Below, piece after piece: positions 23,975 through 36,397 of a DNA stretch of 64,000 nucleotides. Location: assembly GCA_037892935.1 (NCBI GenBank), contig JAYXKI010000009.1, positions 1,302,001 through 1,366,000 on the forward strand. Direction: 5' to 3'. Source of the stretch: Phlebopus portentosus. Its lineage: Eukaryota > Basidiomycota > Agaricomycetes > Boletales > Boletinellaceae. The position numbers and the translations under genes are program-made. Below the pieces are notes generated by a model. That model saw only the letters and a list, made by a program, of their open reading frames with translations. It searched no databases and was not told where the DNA came from. The number at the start of each line of letters is the position of its first letter. The first letter of the stretch is position 1.

Positions 23975-26900
23975 ATGGCTCCGGCGATACGCGCGATGGA
24001 ATACCTCTCAGTACTCAAAAAGCGTTTGATACTACTGGTACTTAATAATTTGTAGACACCCTTGAGTTTGTGCTTTACTACTCACTGCTCGCAAATGACA
24101 GAAAATTGTTTGGCGAACTTTTCAAGCAACTCACTCGTGGAATCGTTTCAGACATTTAGGAAATCCGGAAGACCTTGACTCGGCCATCGCTTTCCAGCAA
24201 GCTGCGCTGGACCTGTGTTCTCGCGGCAACATCCGTAATGGGCAAGTACCACATACACTCGCTTACTTCCTTTTCAAGCGATACAAGCAACGGAGAGAAA
24301 AGACTGACTTGGAAAGGGCATCTATGGCTAATCGTACCGCATTGAAACTTCGTCCGGAGGGTCACCCAGAACGCTCTACATCGTTGAATAACCTTGCGTT
24401 AACCCTGTTGGAGCGCTTTAAGCAAGGAGGGGGGACGGATGACCTCGAGGAAGCCATATCTCTTCATCGTGCCGCTCTCAAACTTCACCTGGAGGATCAC
24501 CCGGATCGTGCTATGTCGTGTAACAATCTTGCATCATCCCTCTTGACGCGCTTTAAACAGGGAGGGAGGACGGAAGACCTCGAGGAAGCCATATCTCTCC
24601 ATCGCTCCGCTCTGAAGCTTCGTCCGGAGTGTCATCCGGATCGTTCTATGTCGTGTAACAATCTTGCGCTATCGCTCTTGACTCGTTATCAACAGGGAGG
24701 AAGGATGGAGGACCTCGAGGAAGCCATATCTCTGCACTGCACCGCTCTGAAACTTCGTCTGGAGGGTCATCCGGATCGTTCTACGTCATACAACAATCTT
24801 GCACTATCTTTATGGACGCGCTTTAAACGGGAAGGGAGGACAGAGGACCTCGAGGAGCCATATCTCTTCACCGTTCGGCTCTTGGATTTCGTCCGGAGGG
24901 TCACTCAGAACGCTCTACATCGTTGAATAACCTTGCGTTAACCCTGTTGGAGCGCTTTAAGCAAGGAGGGGGGACGGATGACCTCGAAGAAGCCATATCT
25001 CTTCACCGTGCCGCTCTCAAACTTCACCTGGAGGATCACCCGGATCGTGCTATGTCGTGTAACAATCTTGCATCATCCCTCTTGACGCGCTTTAAACAGG
25101 AAGGGAGGACGGAAGACCTCGAGGAAGCCATATCTCTCCATCGCTCCGCTTGGGAGCTTCGTCCGGAGTGTCATCCGGATCGTTCTATGTCGTGTAACAA
25201 TCTTGCGCTATCACTTTTGACGCGCTATCAACAGGGAGGAAGGATGGAGGACCTCGAGGAAGCCGTATCTCTGCACTGCGCCGCTCTGAAACTTCGTCCG
25301 GAGGGTCATCCGGATCGTTCTACGTCATGCAACAATCTTGCACTATCTTTGTGGACGCGCTTTAAACGGGGAGGGAAGACAGAGGACCTCGAAGAAGCCA
25401 TATCTCTTCACCGTTCGGCTCTTAGACTTCGTCCGGAGGGTCACCCGGATCGTGCTATGTCGTGTAACAATCTTGCGCTATCCCTCCGGACGCGCTTTAG
25501 TCACGTAGGAAGGATAGAGGACCTCGAGGAAGCCATATTTCTGCACCGTTCCGCTCTCAAACTTCGTCCGGAGGGTCACCCGGATCGTTCTATGTCGTGT
25601 AACAATCTTGCGCTATCCCTCTTAACACGCTTTAAACAGGGAGGGAGGACGGAGGACCTCGAGGAAGCTATATTTCTGCACCGTGCCACTCTGAAACTTC
25701 GTCCGGAGGGTCACCCGGATCGTTATTTGTCGTGTAACAATCTTGCACTTTCGCTCTTGACGCGCTTTAAACAGGGAGGGAGGACGGAGGACCTCGAGGA
25801 AGCCATATCTCTGCACCGTTCTGCTCTCAGATTTTGTCCGGAGGGTCACCCGGATCGTTCTATGTCATGTAACAATCTCGCACAATCTCTGTGGACGCGT
25901 TTTGGACAGGGAGGGAGGGCAGAGGACCTCGAGGCAGCCATATCTTTGCATCGTTCGGCTCTCGGACTTCGTCCGGAGGGTCACCCGGATCGTTCTATGT
26001 CGTGTAACAATCTTGCGCTATCACTCTGGACGCGCTTTAAACGAGGACGGAAGACGGAGGACCTCGAGGAAGCCATATCTCTCCATCGTTCCGTTCTCAA
26101 ACTTCTCCCAGAGGGTCACCCGGATCGTTCTATGTCATTCATTAATCTTGCACTATCCCTCTGGTCCCGCTTTAGCCAGAAAGGGAGGATGAGCGACCTC
26201 GAGGAGGCCGTATCTTTGAGCCATGCCTCTGTAGCGTTCCTGCAGATGGATCACCCAGGTCGTTCCAGTTTGTTGAGAACCTTTTCAGAGCTTCTCTACG
26301 CTAGGTTTCTTCAAAATTGCTATACTGATGATTTTGAAGAGTCTATTCAGTCTTTGACCCGCGCTGCCGATCACACGCTCTCGAGTTTTTCGACACGTCT
26401 GGAAGCTGCACAGAGATGGGCGGAAATCGCTCGATCTCATGATCACCAGAGTCTTCCTCAAGCCCACAGAGCCGTGATGTCACTGCTTCAACGTTCCCTT
26501 ACCATTAGGCCTAGTCTATCCGCGCAGCACAGGTTTCTGTCTGGCAATAGCCGGTATCAGTCATTTGCATCGGATGCAGCTTCATATGCCATCGGCAAAG
26601 GTGACTTCCCTCAAAGCATCGAGCTTCTCGAACAAGGGAGAGCTCTGCTTTGGTCTCAGTTGCGGGGTTTGAGGATGCCACTCGAACAGCTGACTCTGGC
26701 TGATAGATCACTTGGAGAGAGATTCGAGAGTTGTAGTCGTCGTCTGGAGGTTCTCATGACATCATCAGAGTCATCTACGATTGGCTCTACATTCGAAGAC
26801 AGTACCATTCGTGCAGCTGGTGCATCGCATCTGATGGACCAAACGTTGGTGCAGCTGCGACGATTATACGAAGAGCAGGAAGCAATCATCGACGAGATAC

Positions 26901-28021
26901 GGCGAATAACGGGGTTTGAGAGCTTCCTTCGGGCCGCACCCTTTGAGGTCATACAACAAGCGGCTTCAGAAGGGCCTGTCATCGTCCTGAACCACTCAAA
27001 GTATAGATGTGACGCACTCATCGTCACCTCGCGAAATAATGATCCGTGCATCTGTGTTCCGCTGGACAAAGACTTCTATTCCGACGCTATTAAGCTGCAT
27101 GAGGAGTTCTTGCAAGTCCGTCGAGAATTCAGAGTAGCTTCCCGCGAGTACGATGAAATCCTTCGACGAGTGATGAAGGTGCTGTGGGATAGGGTTGTTT
27201 CCAAAGTCGACCAGAAGCTCAAAGAACTCGAAATCGCGGAAGGGTCACGCATTTGGTGGTGTCCTACATCAGTACTTTCTGCGTTCCCGTTTCACGCCGC
27301 GGGTCCATACGAAGGCGCGAACGGTAAAATGAAGTATCTCCTGGATGATTACATCTCATCATACACTCCAACTCTCACGTCGCTCATCAATGCTCGGTCT
27401 GGTGTCCAGAATGGAGGTGAGAAGATGCTCTTCGTTGCCGACACTAAGCTTCCCTCGGCTAAGAAAGAAAGGGATTCGATAATCAGAATCCGCCGCTTCA
27501 AGCAGCTCCTTGATGACACCGCAACTCCAGAAGCAGTGCTCGGGAAGCTTCGATGGGCGCAGTGGGTGCACTTTGTGTGCCATGGACAGCTGGACGAAGA
27601 GCCCTTCAACTCGTCACTTAGGCTTCCTGGAGGTCGCCTCACATTGCTAGACATCGCCCGCGCCAACCTTCCAAACGCAGAGTTTGCATTTCTTTCAGCA
27701 TGTCATACTGCAGAGCAGGGTCCGAAATACGCGCTGGACGAGGCACTCCATCTATCAGCGGCCATGCAATTCTGTGGATTCCGGAGTGTGGTTGGTACGA
27801 TGTGGCAGCTGCTTGACAGGGACGGACCTTACCTTGCTGGAGCTGTTTATGGGTACCTGATGCGAGATGTAGAAGACGGGGAGATCAGATTCAAGAGAGG
27901 TGCTGCGGCTGTTCGTGAAGCTGCGCTGAGGCTGAAAGAGCTGGGGGACGAGGAGCCGAATGGAAGCCGGGTTGAGATGATGGCGGAGCGATGGGTCAAC
28001 CTTGTGCACCTTGGTGCTTGA
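23975..28021 (+). CDS. TPR-CHAT protein 4 (one frameshift)
   Basis: Putative CHAT protease. Exon 1 (23975..24037) encodes MAPAIRAMEYLSVLKKRLIL plus one Leu, a short hydrophobic/basic leader. Intron 24038-24101 is 64 bp and phase 0; exon 2 is 24102..28021. Repeats of 45 residues carry an unusual MSCNNLALSL variant. The frame breaks near 24852, where one A is missing (GAGCC against GAAGCC in every sister repeat); one added base gives about 1327 residues. A block of four repeats is duplicated head to tail (24370-24908 and 24909-25448), and the break lies in the first copy. The linker FLEQGRALLWSQ appears here as LLEQGRALLWSQ. CHAT His is at 27581-27583 and Cys at 27701-27703. The CHAT domain is nearly identical to that of CHAT-3 although the repeats are very different. 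Confidence 0.9.
24370..25448 (+). repeat. Head-to-tail duplication of a four-repeat block in CHAT-4
   Basis: The segment starting AACGCTCTACATCGTTGAAT at 24370 recurs at 24909, an offset of 539 bases. Four 135-base repeats make 540, so the offset is short by exactly the base missing near 24852. The two copies differ at only scattered positions, which indicates a recent event. Confidence 0.85.
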
Positions 28022-28743
28022 CTGGATTGTGGTTTGTTCCTTTGGTTTCGACCGCGCGCTAATTGTATATTGGAAGGCTACGCATGACACTAGACCGTCT
28101 TAATCTCTTGTGTATTTTACGTTGCTGAGATAATAATATTGTATTTGTTTCATCAGGTTGAAGGTACGCGTAGTAAGTAATGGGACGTAAAGTCAAAGGT
28201 CAGGAAAGTCCATAAACAACTGTTTTCAACCTCAGATCCGTCCGTATCTCCATATCGGAACTTGCTGGGTCGTAGTGACAAGTACTCAGAGATTTGCTAA
28301 CAAAGTTGAAGCAAACCCTTCATCTTCCCGGTCTCAGAAGCACTTGCGGACGGTCAAGAGAATACCATGCATCATGTTCATTATCACGAGAAAGAGTCCA
28401 ACGGAGGGACAAAGAAAGGACGAGTGACTTGCAAGCTACGATAAGTAACTAATATCTTGGATGGCGGATCGGGTCGAGTGTAGGATGGTAGACGAATGAT
28501 AAAGTTCATGACGGAAAGCCAAAAGCATAAAAAGGCAGGAAGCAACGGACGGGAGACTAACATACATAACAAAAATCAGGGTGAACACAGTAAACGAGAA
28601 GCGAGGAAGACAGGAAGGGCGGAAAGAGGGATTCGAGAACGGAGCCAGAAGTCAACCAAGCCGGCACTGCCTGACATTAATCAAGGAAGAGGCTCCGATA
28701 AAAAAATGCCTAGTTCCTCTTCCGCTTCCCAAGAAAGTCGGGT
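28022..28743. repeat. 3' flank of CHAT-4 shared with CHAT-3
   Basis: Counterpart of 22432-22989. It lies between the converging CHAT-4 (+) and acyl-CoA ligase (-) genes. Conserved runs include CAGGTTGAAGGTACGCG and CAACCTCAGATCCG. No open frame is shared in a coding manner by both copies. Confidence 0.7.
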
Positions 28744-31321
28744 CTAAGAAGAATTTTTATACGCGTCCTACAGTACGCGGCAGCAGTCAGAGGTGCAAGT
28801 TCAAAGAGAGGAAAGCGAAAGGATGAAGAAAATTAACATACCTTGATCTCCTTGGCAAACACCTCCGCCACCTTTCTTCGCTGCACCTTCTGCGCAGCAG
28901 TCACCAGCCCGCTCTCCGGCGCCCACTCGTCCGGAGTCAGGACGACGGCTTGCAACAGTTCCATCGACTTGAATCCGTTCTTCTTACCGGCATCATTGCA
29001 AGCTTTCAGCACGATCCTCTTCACGTCCTCGTCTTCACATAGATCGTGCAGTGATTTATCTGCTTTGTCTGATATCCTGCTGCTGGTGTTCCTTGATGAA
29101 CTGCCTGATGAACCTGAGGCGGTGGAGGATGAGGAAGAAGAGACGGAAGATGAGCGGGAGAGCTCTTGTCGCAAGTGCGCTTCATGTGGGATGATGATTG
29201 CAATAGGATGTGTGGCTTCTGGAGTTGCATGTACGCAGATGTTGGATACCAAGTTGCAAGATTTGTAGATTGTCTCAAGGCGTTCCAAAGCGATGTACTG
29301 CACAACACGTCAGCCTGGATTTTCACCATACCCAATAGATAAAATATAATATACCTCTCCGTTATGAAGCTTGACCAGGTTCTTTATCCTGTCGATCAAG
29401 CTGAGTGTTCCGTCATGATTCCACGTGCCCACGTCACCCGTCCGGAGCCATCCGTCCTTCGTGAAGATCGTTTCGTCATTGTTCAAGTCATCCCGTTTGT
29501 AATACCCTTTGATCACCGAAGGTCCGCGGATGAGAACCTCACCCTGCGGCTGCTTGTTCGTTGACAGGTAGCCGGCCTCCGGCACGTCAAGGAGCTTGAT
29601 CTCGATGGACGGGACGGGTGCGCCGACGGGTCCGTATTGCATAAACTCCGGTGGTAAGATCGCACACATGCCGCACGATTCGGTCATCCCGTAACCTAAC
29701 AATTAATATCAAGATTAGGTAAATTAGGATTATCCGTTTAGGTTTACGTACCTTGTAACATCGTGACGAGAGCTAACGAGAGGAATTCCTGGGTCTCGCG
29801 ACTTAGCGCAGCACCTCCACTCAACGCAAGTCGTAGTCGTCCACCGGTCTGTTGCCTGATAGCGCTGAATACAACCGAATCCATGACCTGCTTTAGTCCA
29901 GGCACATTTGCCCTCTTCACCGCAATTGCACCGAGAACAAGCCCTTCTTAATCGTGCCGGCTGAATTGACCTTACTAAGGATCCCCTTCCGAATGGTCTC
30001 CCAAACCGCAGGTACACCAACCATAATCGACGGCTTGAATTCACGAAGGTCGCCGAGGCAGTTGCGCACTGACGCATCCGTGAGAGTCTTGACACGACCA
30101 TAGCCAAGTGTCATTCCGACGAAAGACAATGCGATTTCAACAATATATTCGAGAATATGCGCAAGCGGGAGGTATGCGAGGAGTGTATCCGCTGGGCGGA
30201 GATGATGCCCAAGCAGATCAAAAACTGCGCCAACTGATGAAATGAGATTGTAATGCGTGATGACGACGCCCTTCGGCGGACCCGTCGTTCCGCTCGTGTA
30301 CATGATGCACGCGACATCCTTGGGTGTGCACGCCACTTCGAATGATTTGCCCTTGCCAAGTTGACGAAGCTCGTCAATGCTAAGTAACGTCAGCCCCTGT
30401 CGCTTCGACTTGAGGTCCTCCGGTACTTTTGATGGAGGCTGGCCGTCATAAATGATGACCCGTATGGAAGGAACGTTTTCCAGTACCCGCGCGACGGTCG
30501 GGAGAAGCTCCGCGTTAGTAAATATGCCCACGCACTCGGGTTCGTTTAGCGAATGCTCCAACCCGGATTCACCCAGCGTATCGTAAGCTGTGGCGACGGG
30601 TGCGCCAATGTACATGCAGCCATGAGAGATGAGTTGCCAGTTGAGGCTGCAGTGCAGTGCATTACGCAAATGTCAGCACAAAGTCGCGTGAAGAAGATAA
30701 AAAAGGAATGAAAACGCAGCAGAAAGGACGTGACTTGGCAAAAGTCATATGCTTTTTCATTAATGAAGAAGAAGGTTGCCCCAACGTATCTTGCAAAGCA
30801 CGAGACAGGCACCTGACGTCAGCCTCGACGCGCGACGCGCACACGTCCAAGCTGCGGGTTATGATGAACTAAACTAAACAACACGAACCTGGTCGCGGCA
30901 TAGACGTTAAAGACGTCTCCTTTCTTTATGCCAATCTCAAGTAACCCAGCAGCCACCTCCGACGCAGCTTCCTTTATCTCGATAAAGTTGAGGTACTTAT
31001 ACGGGGAGAGCTCGAAATACTTCCACTTCTTCTTCTCCTTCACCTCTTTTCCACCGACAGTCTTGGTCACCACTTTTCCTCTTCGTGTACGTCGACGATA
31101 TCTCGCCAGCCGAGTGCGCGCCTCGTGCCGTGGGTGCGAGCGCAGTAGGCGAGGATGTCGGGCACGATCTCGATGCCGTCGAGCGGCTGGGTGATCAGCT
31201 TGTCCTTGAACGCTGCATTGCGGCGCGTCGGAGTCTCGCCCTGCTTAACCTCCGTCTCAACGGGCACCGAGGCGACGCGGACGCCATCAACAATAGGCCA
31301 GATAGGCGTGGGTCTGTTCAT
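28744..31321 (-). CDS. Long-chain fatty-acid-CoA ligase (two single-base frameshifts)
   Basis: Adenylate-forming enzyme converting long-chain fatty acid, ATP and CoA to acyl-CoA, at the ER, lipid-droplet or peroxisomal membrane in fungi. Exons: 31321..30889, 30646..29752, 29695..29355, 29297..28842 and 28767..28744 (ending KDAYKNSS). Motifs in order: the phosphate-binding loop IMYTSGTTGPPKGV, YLPLAHILEY, YGMTESCGM, then GWLRTGDVG and IDRIKNLVKLHNGEY, the fatty-acyl-CoA synthetase signature. A Ser-rich insert lies near residues 580-610. With all splice junctions in phase, two places need one extra base: near 31078 (after VDVHEEEK) and near 29933 (after KKGLFS). Corrected length is 716 residues, usual for the family. 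The otherwise perfect motifs suggest assembly indels rather than decay. A fragment of this gene is duplicated at 22990-23205. Confidence 0.93.
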
Positions 31322-33904
31322 GAGAGCGACAGCAGCGGTGTAAGTAATGGTAAGAGGGAGAGGACGAGTCGTTGGGGTCGCAGCGTCACGTCAGCGGCAC
31401 CAACGAATTTAGTTTTTGTGTGTGTGCACTGGCGACGCGACCGGCACATGCCGAGCGAACAACGAACACAGGATACTGGATCTCCCCACGTCATCTGATC
31501 ATTTGTTTCCTGTTCGAGTCTTCCCCGCCTTAAACCTGGCTTGGTCAACAGATCTCGCCTTCCTAGATCGCCCTCGGCGCCGTATTCCATTGGGGTTTCT
31601 CAGCTAGGGCACACAAATCTTACTGTCCACGTCTTGATGTTATCAAATCAGTCAATGCACTGCACAGCGCTTCCTGACAGCTACACCGCATCCGTCCGCA
31701 GCTTCATTAAAATGGCCTCGTCTGTCATTCAGCTGATGAAGACGCGCGACGGAGCTGGTCTATATGACATACATCCGGCTGTTCTGACCCGTCCCGATCA
31801 ATCCACGTAAGCACTTTTAAGTGCTCATCGCAAAAGAGCGAAAGGCGATGCTTCGGATGATCATCATGATACCTACGGTGCTTTCTTCGAAGATAAGTAT
31901 CTCTTAGTCAGGCCGCTAGTACTTCCTCATCATGATACCGCGTTAAACGGATCCTTGTTTCGATCCTGATATTGCTGAGCACACGTCGGCCTTCAAGAGA
32001 AAAGCGCAGACAGCGCCCGCTATCGGGTTCAAGGTCTTGCAACCATAAATCCATAACGCGGATGCGGATAGAGTCAGTCTTGGTCTTGGGAAGGACACAG
32101 GCTAGCGCTCAGCCTGCTCAGCCATTTCAGATTCAGATACGCCCAGCTCCTCAGCTGCCCAGCCTCCTTCTCTCAGCCGCTCCAGCAGTCCACGTGTACT
32201 ATTGTACATACAAAAAACAGGTACAATACATTTGAACGCTTTTATTTCAGATGCTTTGACTTGGATAAAAAAGGACTTGGATAAGAAAGGATAAGAACTA
32301 GATGTGTCGAGCGTTCTCGTGATTTTTTGCACGTGTCGCGTTATCTTTGTATGCTTCATTCAGAGCCGCTAACTCGTCCTGTGTGACGACTATATCGCAG
32401 AGTCTGCACACGAGCACAATAACCTCGAATGGAGCGGAATGGCAGAGTTGCGAGTTGCGCTGGTGCCAACTGTCTTGGATCGATTGGTCGGAACCACTCC
32501 AGCCAATATTAGTAGCAATATTACATTAATAATAATAAACAAGTCCAAGAAGAAGCTTCTCTTATCCCTACCGTACCCGGCTCAGATTCAAAGCCGTCTT
32601 TATCTTCTCAGAACAGAACAAGGGGAATATATAACTGATATCACGCGAATGCAAGGTGGTTATTTAAATGTCAGTCGGATTCTATTTTGAATACGGTCGT
32701 CACCGGGTGTGTGGTGTCATCCCGACGCACATGTAACCGACGACCACCGTATCGAATCAATTGAATTGATTTCACTATCCTCGACTTACTTTAACAAAGT
32801 AACAAATGTTTGCTGTCAAAGGTCTGACAGAGCGTTAAAAAAGGCAGGTTCGCTGACATTGATCAAAGTACTAAAACAGTTGGACCACGTTTGTGCCACC
32901 CAGGCCTAACGTGCAATACTACTACGCAGGCCTCTCGCCTTTACTTCACACGATTTTTACCCTGGCTGCCTGAATGTGTAAAGGACTCAGCTGAAGGGTG
33001 CGGAACTGAATGAGTCAAATCCGCAGATTTTTTTCTTAATTGTTGAACGGGAGGAAGGCCGACCTGATTGATGTAAAATCTCTGCGGAACCAATCTCATG
33101 CCTCGTGTCGCCTCGTCGGCGTCAGAATATCGATTCGGCATTTTACAGAGAAAGTAAAGACCCGATGAATAATTTTCTCATATTATACGGTCGGGGCATG
33201 TTCGAAGTGAGATGTGCCAACTTTGAGACGCCATGGAGGCCTGCATGAATTGATATGAGCATTTTGAGTGGATGAAGACGAAGGGACGAGTTGAGGCCGA
33301 AAAAGGATGGCCTCCTGCCTATAGAGGCAAGTATAGAAAAAGGATGTTTTGTGTCGTAGCGACGCCGCGAGTGGATGTTGACAGAATTGGGAAGTCGCGG
33401 CAGTCGCGAGATGCGAAAAGGAATGAAAACCTTCATCAAAACGTAAACGCGTCGAGTTTGAACGAATTTGGGAAGTCAGATCCACTTGAAGCACCGGAAG
33501 AGTCATTTTTGTACTGGATTTATCGGGCAACTCGCTCGACTGAAGGAATAGAAACGAACGATGAAGGCTTTGCGAGGGGCTTTGTGAAGGCATTGTGTTG
33601 TGTGGATGGAGTGAAGAGGCTGAAGAGCATCGTTGGAAGAAAGTTGATGTGTCGCGCACAGAAAAAAAAAAGAAAAGCAAAAGCCCACCCAAACAGAAGC
33701 TGACAGTGACACGACAAGTCCGACGACCCGACCTAACAATTTTTCTCAGATAATATTATGGAGGGGGGGTAAGTCTATCTACTAACTATCTACGTCTCTC
33801 TCTCAACATCCCCCTCAACTCCCTTATTCCGGCCTGTCTACCCACCCCACTCTTTGCCTCGTCATAAGCCAAAAGTTGCTTTTTTATCGAGGCGTGTGTG
33901 AGGC
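31322..33904. other. 2.6 kb intergenic region, no supported gene
   Basis: Divergent spacer between the acyl-CoA ligase (-) and HPC2 (+) starts. Overlapping frames on both strands at about 33180-33700 (169 codons minus, 143 codons plus) show no recognisable domain and are Ser/Phe- or Lys/Arg-rich low-complexity stretches. I treat them as chance. The promoters of both neighbours must lie here. Confidence 0.45.
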
Positions 33905-36397
33905 ATGACGGAAGTGTATGATATCACAGACGACGAGGCCGTCCTCGCCAAGCCGCCACGCGCAAAATCGTCGAAGAACGGCGGCGAGACGACAGAGAGG
34001 ACGACGTGACGACGACGACGACGAAAGGGGGTGCAACCCAAGCCGGCGCATCGAAGAGCCCCCTCTCACCCCGTAAGAACTCCCACGCTAATTCTCGCAA
34101 TTCTCCTCCCCTCCAGGACGTGCACATGGGCACGCCGGAGCAGGAGGTCGTGCCCGCGACGAGCAGCTCGCCCAGGAGCACGTCGCCCGCGCCGGCGGAC
34201 GGGCAGGACATAAAGATGCAGGAGACGACGACACCCGGGCCCCCAGAAGAGATGATTATGGAGAACGGCGGCAGTGTTGCGAAGAAACAGAAGGAAATAA
34301 CCCCCTTGCCTAATTTGGGTACCTCCGATCCCGATCCCGATGCCGTCCCGGCAACTCTTGATCAGGACCAGAAGAAGCCAGCCTCCTCGGGCGTCAGCAG
34401 CAGCGATGCGCCTTCAACGTCGTCTGCGAACGTCAATGGCCATGCGAAGCCATCGCCGTCGTCGCGCGCGCCGTCCGTCAATGGCGTCAGCGCCGACGAA
34501 AAGTCGAAGAAGCCGGCTTCGACGTCGGTAAAGCCGAAATCGAAGCGTCGATCACCATCTCCTCAGCCACTCCCTTCCCGGCCTCGCATGCAAACCATCC
34601 GACTAGACATCCCCCTCGGCGGACCAGAGAGGTATGAAGTTGACATCCTACAGCTTTCCAAGGAAACTGGACAACGACCGCTGACTCCTCCGCCAACTAA
34701 ACGAGATGACGAATCGAGCGAAAGTGAGGGTGAACGACCGGACGCGGGCGGCCCTTCGACCCGTAGTGGGAAGGGGAAAGGGAGAGGCAAGGCAGGAAGG
34801 AAGAATCACGCTGCAGAGTACTACGACCTCGAGGACCCATTTATTGATGACTCCGAACTCGCTCTTGACGAGCGCACCTACTTCGCTCAGACGAAGCAGC
34901 AGGGGTTCTACGTCTCCTCAGGAGAAGTGGCCTTGATGAAAGATAAATCACATAAGGATTCTCAGGAGCACGATGGAGTTGGGTCTTCACCCAAGAAACC
35001 GAAAAGCAGGAAGTTCATCGTGCCGACGATTACTCCCCTTGCCGGATCGCAAGCCGTCAATGCCGCCGTTGCGTCAACTGCAGGATTGTCGACTGGAAGT
35101 GCTCCGCCTCCGTCCCACTCTTCTAAATCACCAACGGATCCGTTCAATTCTCATCCTCTGATTGTCCCTGGAACTCGCGAGAGTCCGATTACACTGTCGG
35201 ACACAGAGGAGGCCAAGGCGTCCATCTCCGCTATGCAACCCACCAGTATAACCACCAACGGTACCGCAACTGTCAATAGTCATGCGACAGTTGACAATGC
35301 CAGTGCTCTCAAGCGCAAAGCAAGCGAGACTTCATCAACGGGGAAGAAAAAGCGCAAGACAGTCGAGATCGAGTCTTTCCACCCGGAATTGCAGGCCGCC
35401 CTATACGAGCTCAAAGACGCGATCTCGCGCGAGTCGTTCGAACAGAAGGGTAAATTCCCTCCCTCGCTCAAACCCATCCTCGCGCGTACGGCGCTCAAGG
35501 CCATCCACGTCGGCGAATACAACGACAACTTCTTCGCGCTCATGCCGAAGTTGTTCATATACAACAAGTATACGATGACGAAGCTGATCAAGCGGACGGT
35601 GTACGCGGATCATCAGAAGCTGCTGCTTGCGAGGCAGGACGAGCTGGTTGAGGAGCTGCGTCAGATTGCGATGGAAGGGTTCGAGAAGGCGAAGGAGGAG
35701 CATGAGAAGATCGTCCAGGCATGGGGTGCGTATTCCGGAAATTAATTCGTGTTGCTCTGCGCAATTTACTTACGGTTTGTATGTATCCCTGTCCAGAACG
35801 AAGACAGGAAAAGTCAAAAGCAGGAGCGACTTCTACAGAGGGCACGCCCAATATGAACGGCATCCCGCTCCCGCCTTCTCAAGCTGACGGCGGCGCAGAC
35901 AGCAGTATGGAGGTGGACGGGACTCCTGGGCCTGGTAAGGACAAGGAGAAAGATGGTCCGTCGCACTCCAGTCAGCACATGCCCGTCCAGCGATACCGCC
36001 TCACAGAGCGAATGCGCAATATCATCTGGGAGCTTGTCGTGTTGAGTAATGAGAGCGTGAGGATTGAGAATGAGAAGAAGTACGTCGTTGACTCTCCCTT
36101 CCTTCTCGAGGAGTAGCTTGATTGATGAGTTGGGCTGACTTGGTCCTCTGACTGCTGTAGCGCTCTGGAAAACTCGACGGTCCAAGTGAGCGAGCAAGGC
36201 ACACGTAAGGTGCTGTACCAGAAGATTGTTGCCGCCTTCCCCGATGGGTGGATGTCCTCCGGCCAGATTTCTCGAGAAGGTGCGTCATCAGACGTTTCTA
36301 CAAAAAGTGCCAACGAATCTTATCATTATTTGCATTTGTTGCAGTGAGTGTAATGAAGAAACGATACGAAGCACAACAACTCGAAGGCGTATCGTGA
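33905..36397 (+). CDS. HPC2/ubinuclein-family subunit of the HIR histone chaperone complex (one frameshift)
   Basis: Likely nuclear HPC2/ubinuclein protein, a partner of HIRA/HIR proteins in replication-independent H3-H4 deposition. Exons 33905..35725, 35797..36079, 36161..36279 and 36345..36397 join in phase; corrected length is 758 residues. The N-terminal third is Ser/Pro/Thr-rich and probably disordered. The HUN (HPC2-ubinuclein) domain shows EYYDLEDPFIDDSEL then ERTYFAQTKQQGFYV (coding about 34812-34910). The ubinuclein middle domain runs from FHPELQAALYELKDAI to KLIKRTVYADHQKLL (about 35380-35625). The C-terminal exons are rich in charged and helical segments. The start ATG gives MTEVYDITDDEA, but an in-frame TGA at 34007-34009 separates it from the rest; one additional base there (ACGACG followed by GTGACG) restores the frame. 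Domain assignment is firm; the status of the frameshift is not. Confidence 0.88.

Noticed and set aside
29084..29180. Serine-rich stretch in the acyl-CoA ligase considered as an intron or separate frame
   Set aside because: It stays in phase with flanking conserved ligase sequence and has no GT..AG pair removing it; kept as a low-complexity insert.
33183..33703. Overlapping 169-codon (minus) and 143-codon (plus) frames upstream of HPC2
   Set aside because: No domain, biased composition, no intron structure, and the two strands compete; treated as chance.
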